NCBI GenBank assembly: GCA_030323885.1
Contig: CM059194.1
Location: 1-64,000 of the forward strand
From: Branchipolynoe longqiensis
Lineage: Eukaryota > Annelida > Polychaeta > Phyllodocida > Polynoidae
DNA length: 64,000 nt
Reading direction: 5' to 3'
Each line of letters opens with the position of its first letter. Within the stretch, counting starts at the first letter, position 1. Positions 63,696 through 64,000 of this stretch are shown here, piece after piece. The notes under the pieces were generated by a model. The model did no database searches, had not been told where the DNA came from, and was given only the letters and a program-made list of their open reading frames with translations. Made by a program: the position numbers and the translations under genes.

Positions 63696-64000
63696 TAACT
63701 TTATCAATTAGATTGTTCATTGTCATTGTGCCTTATGAATGTATCCGATGTGGCACGGATATGTTAACTTGTTTATAGTTCAAATATTTTATCAGATGAC
63801 TGTTTCAAGAGCTTGTCGATACTGCCTTATACTAAATAGTCTCTTAACTAATCAAGGGTGTTCACCTTTCTCATTGGTATATTTTACATCATCCCTTTTC
63901 ATAACAACTTAATAACGTCCATAACTTATGCTAAATAGTTTCTTGTCTAACATCTAGATCATATATGCATTTATCAATATATTGTAGTAGTCTGCACTGA
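63696..64000. other. Unique AT-rich sequence
   Basis: No coding, RNA or repeat signal recognised up to the window end. Confidence 0.4.

Overview
The window is a stretch of animal nuclear DNA, most likely from a repeat-rich marine invertebrate. The evidence is split coding exons with GT/AG borders, a TTAGGG-type interstitial telomere patch, CR1/L2-like and other non-LTR fragments, Ty3/Gypsy retrotransposons, tRNA-derived SINEs, MITEs and very long minisatellites. The species cannot be named from the sequence. There is one 500-base assembly gap (19588-20087). Most long open frames are by-products of tandem arrays or dead transposons.

Host genes. The only host gene I can identify lies on the minus strand. 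A 76-nt exon (61944-62019) carries the end of an ankyrin repeat. A 118-nt exon (50929-51046) continues it in phase with a basic, coiled-coil-like stretch. Together they match the ankyrin/coiled-coil junction of the PPP1R16 (MYPT3/TIMAP) protein phosphatase 1 targeting subunits. The 10.9-kb intron between them is almost entirely one 21-bp-class minisatellite. A weak plus-strand candidate is a transmembrane-coding exon at 7013-7092.

Layout. From 0.4 to 10.2 kb there is a chain of tandem arrays (CT-rich, 94, 20, 17, 21, 13 and 48 bp). From 10.3 to 17.8 kb lies a decayed DNA transposon, here called P1, with imperfect ~170-bp terminal inverted repeats. P1 carries one degraded minus-strand gene for a large protein with an N-terminal Cys/His cluster, a domain resembling the XPG/FEN1 (PIN) nuclease acidic motifs, and a C-terminal Cys cluster. 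From 17.8 to 28.2 kb come further arrays (48, 51, 31, 40, 53 and 34 bp). From 28.4 to 50.9 kb two ~500-bp inverted repeats bound a 22-kb block, P2, that contains pieces of a second gene of the same protein family and serves as an insertion graveyard. Inside P2 a LINE was split by Gypsy element A (30991-46051). A was in turn hit by Gypsy C (34687-39358, target duplication CTCAG), a SINE (40529-40867) and Gypsy B (41481-46039, target duplication ATTGA). From 51.6 to 62.4 kb lie the PPP1R16 intron arrays, and MITE-like palindromic DNA follows to 64 kb.

Themes. Two minisatellites grew out of coding sequence of dead transposons (50-bp units in P1, ~75-bp units in the integrase tail of Gypsy A). 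Gypsy B has a full-length pol frame, but a catalytic Asp has become Asn in both reverse transcriptase and integrase, each at a former CpG. The P1/P2 gene family is the best candidate for an under-described transposition system.
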